Source: Candidatus Latescibacterota bacterium (GTDB lineage Bacteria; Latescibacterota; UBA2968; GCA-2709665). Taken from it: a stretch of DNA of 7,562 nt. Below, piece after piece: positions 6,391 to 7,562 of the stretch. The number at the start of each line of letters is the position of its first letter. Within the stretch, counting starts at the first letter, position 1. A program made the translations under genes and the position numbers. The stretch covers positions 1-7,562 of the forward strand of contig JASLMQ010000374.1 in the NCBI GenBank assembly GCA_030746455.1, given 5' to 3'. Under the pieces are notes generated by a model that worked only from the letters and a program-made list of their open reading frames with translations, was not told the DNA's origin and did no database searches.

Positions 6391-7002
6391 GTGGAAGCCC
6401 AATCACAGGCTGAATGCACGGAGTACGATGAGTCGAAACTCGTAGCACGCGCCCGAGAAGGAGATCGGGACGCGTTCGGTCGACTCGTCTGGAACCATCA
6501 CGTCCAGATCCACAACATGGTATACGCCCTCGTCGGGGATCGCGACGATGCCGATGATCTGGCGCAGGAGGTCTTCGTCAAGGCCTACCGATCGCTTCCC
6601 CGATTCCGGGGGCGCTCGAAGTTCCACACCTGGCTCTACCGAATCGGCGTCAACTGCGCGCTGGACCACGTGAGGTCGCGAAATCGCCGCAGGACCCTGA
6701 CCCTCGATTGCGATCGATCCCACGAGTCCGCCCCGCCCGATCCGGGGTCGTCATCACCGGAGTCCTCCGACTCCCGGGTGATGCGCAAGGAGCTCCAGGC
6801 GATCCTAGAGCGCGCCCTGGCGACCCTGCCTCCCGACCACCGGGTCGCCGTGGTCTTGAGAGACATCGACGGGCTTCATTACGATGAAATCGCCTACGCC
6901 ACGAACTGCTCGATCGGAACGGTGAAGTCCCGCCTGTTCCGCGCAAGGGCCCGACTCCGAAAGGTGCTCGAAAGAGACTACAAGGAGTGGTACGGGCTCT
7001 AG
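6391..7002 (+). CDS. ECF-family RNA polymerase sigma factor (RpoE-like, sigma-70 family)
   Basis: This 203-residue protein has the two-domain plan of extracytoplasmic-function sigma factors. Region 2 (about 15-98) includes DDADDLAQEVFVKAYRSLPRF (52-72) for core binding, then FHTWLYRIGVNCALDHVRSR (78-97) for -10 recognition. A linker of about 30 residues rich in Ser, Pro and Asp (103-130) follows. Region 4 (about 131-190) has LPPDHRVAVVLRDIDGLHYDEIA and the helix-turn-helix NCSIGTVKSRLFRARARLR for -35 recognition. It redirects RNA polymerase to a stress or envelope regulon. The start is GTG at 6391, chosen because GAGGA lies 7 nt upstream and region 2 begins soon after. No anti-sigma gene follows; the next gene is an RND pump 91 nt downstream. 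It may be co-transcribed with the ABC exporter (48-nt gap, no terminator visible). How its activity is controlled is not apparent. Confidence 0.93.
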   Translation: MEAQSQAECTEYDESKLVARAREGDRDAFGRLVWNHHVQIHNMVYALVGDRDDADDLAQEVFVKAYRSLPRFRGRSKFHTWLYRIGVNCALDHVRSRNRRRTLTLDCDRSHESAPPDPGSSSPESSDSRVMRKELQAILERALATLPPDHRVAVVLRDIDGLHYDEIAYATNCSIGTVKSRLFRARARLRKVLERDYKEWYGL

Positions 7003-7028
7003 ACGCGCTCTCGGACAGAAGTCTCCTC

Positions 7029-7051
7029 TTTCGCGCATTTCGCGCTTTTCG
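7029..7051 (+). repeat. Short tandem repeat (9-nt period) between the sigma-factor and RND genes
   Basis: TTTCGCGC occurs at 7029-7036 and 7038-7045, and its first five bases recur at 7047-7051, giving two and a half units with a 9-nt period. The GCGC parts could also form a 4-bp stem followed by TTTT, but this is too weak to call a terminator. Further along, TATATA (7075-7080) could serve as a -10 element for the RND gene, though no convincing -35 partner is seen. The rest of 7003-7093 shows nothing recognisable apart from the RND ribosome-binding site. Confidence 0.3.
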
Positions 7052-7079
7052 TAGTTCCCGGGTTCTGGCCGTTCTATAT

Positions 7080-7085
7080 AGAGGA
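7080..7085 (+). promoter_or_regulatory. Ribosome-binding site that sets the TTG start of the RND gene
   Basis: AGAGGA lies 8 nt before the TTG at 7094. The frame is closed by TAG at 7079-7081, so initiation must fall after it. The only ATG that could compete (7127) would delete the conserved cytoplasmic start of RND pumps. Together these support the TTG. Confidence 0.6.
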
Positions 7086-7093
7086 TTGCCCCT

Positions 7094-7562
7094 TTGAAGC
7101 TATCCGAGTACGCGATACGCAGACCGATGACCACCGTGATGGTCACCCTGAGCTTCCTCATGCTCGGGTCCATCTCCCTGCTCCGTCTCCCCCTGGAGTA
7201 CGCCCCCGACCTCTCCTGGCCGTCCATCTACATCAGCGCCGACTACCCCTCCTCGTCGCCCGAAGAGATCGAGAGGGAGATCACCCGTCCCATCGAGGAG
7301 GTCATGGGCACCCTGTCCCGCGTCAAGTCGATCAGCTCTCGCTCGTATTCCAGCCGGTGTTGGGTGCGTCTCGAGTTCGGGTTTGGCACCGACATGGACC
7401 TGATGTCCATCCACGTTCGAGACCGGCTGGACCAGATCAGGAACGACCTGCCCGACGATCTGGAGCGGATACGCATCCGACGCTGGAGCACCGACAACTG
7501 GCCCATCGTCGACTACCGTCTCACCTGGCTTGGCGAGGACGACTCGGAGCTCCTTGCGCTCT
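7094..7562 (+). CDS. RND-family efflux pump, inner-membrane subunit (AcrB/HAE1 type), N-terminal part
   Basis: The 156 complete codons visible give a textbook RND N-terminus. It opens with a short cytoplasmic start reading KLSEYAIRRPMTT and a first transmembrane helix at about residues 13-30. Then come LPLEYAPDLSWPSIYISADYP, the porter-domain block SPEEIEREITRPIEEVMGTL, a segment VRLEFGFGTDMDLMSIHVRDRL, and LPDDLERIRIRRW. Full-length members have about 1,000-1,100 residues, so most of the gene lies outside the window. Such pumps use the proton gradient to expel drugs, lipids or metals through the cell envelope, working with a periplasmic adaptor and an outer-membrane channel; neither is encoded in the visible region. 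The start is TTG at 7094 (residue 1 read as Met). The HAE1 grouping, rather than the heavy-metal branch, is inferred from overall resemblance and is tentative. Confidence 0.92.
   Translation, partial: MKLSEYAIRRPMTTVMVTLSFLMLGSISLLRLPLEYAPDLSWPSIYISADYPSSSPEEIEREITRPIEEVMGTLSRVKSISSRSYSSRCWVRLEFGFGTDMDLMSIHVRDRLDQIRNDLPDDLERIRIRRWSTDNWPIVDYRLTWLGEDDSELLAL

Noticed and set aside
7033..7049. Possible intrinsic terminator between the sigma-factor and RND genes (GCGC stem followed by TTTT)
   Set aside because: The stem has only 4 bp and the T-run only four bases, too weak to call. It is better described as a short direct repeat.

Overview
The window is GC-rich, dense bacterial DNA (about 60-65% G+C by eye). 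It holds six genes in two divergent blocks around an AT-rich intergenic region at about 3009-3303. The RND-type efflux pump points to a double-membraned (Gram-negative) organism. The pairing of a methyltransferase-like UroD-fold protein with an FAD oxidoreductase, and the unusual ABC exporter architecture, recall uncultivated environmental phyla such as Planctomycetota, Latescibacterota or Armatimonadota. The sequence alone does not fix the taxon.

Left block (minus strand, read from 3008 down to 1): a uroporphyrinogen-decarboxylase-family protein (1560-3008) is followed after a 172-nt gap by an FAD-dependent oxidoreductase (1-1387) whose C-terminus is cut by the window edge. The UroD-like protein lacks the signature of haem-pathway UroD and resembles the corrinoid/methyl-transfer branch of that fold, so the pair looks metabolic (possibly demethylation or catabolism of a small organic compound). 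The substrate is unknown. A good sigma-70-like promoter and a long nested hairpin covering the leader, ribosome-binding site and start codon lie upstream of it. The gap between the two genes carries a REP-like C-rich/G-rich palindromic repeat with a G-quadruplex pattern, and a second hairpin.

Right block (plus strand, 3304 to the end): a TetR-family repressor, an ABC exporter half-transporter with an extra N-terminal domain plus zinc ribbon, an ECF sigma factor, and the start of an RND (AcrB/HAE1-type) efflux pump that runs off the window. A perfect 30-bp palindrome immediately upstream of the TetR gene is an excellent autoregulatory operator. The simplest reading is a stress or drug efflux locus: TetR senses a ligand and derepresses itself and the ABC exporter, while the ECF sigma factor and RND pump follow in the same direction. 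No anti-sigma gene and no membrane-fusion-protein gene lies within the visible part.

No tRNA, rRNA, CRISPR array, transposase or integrase was recognised.
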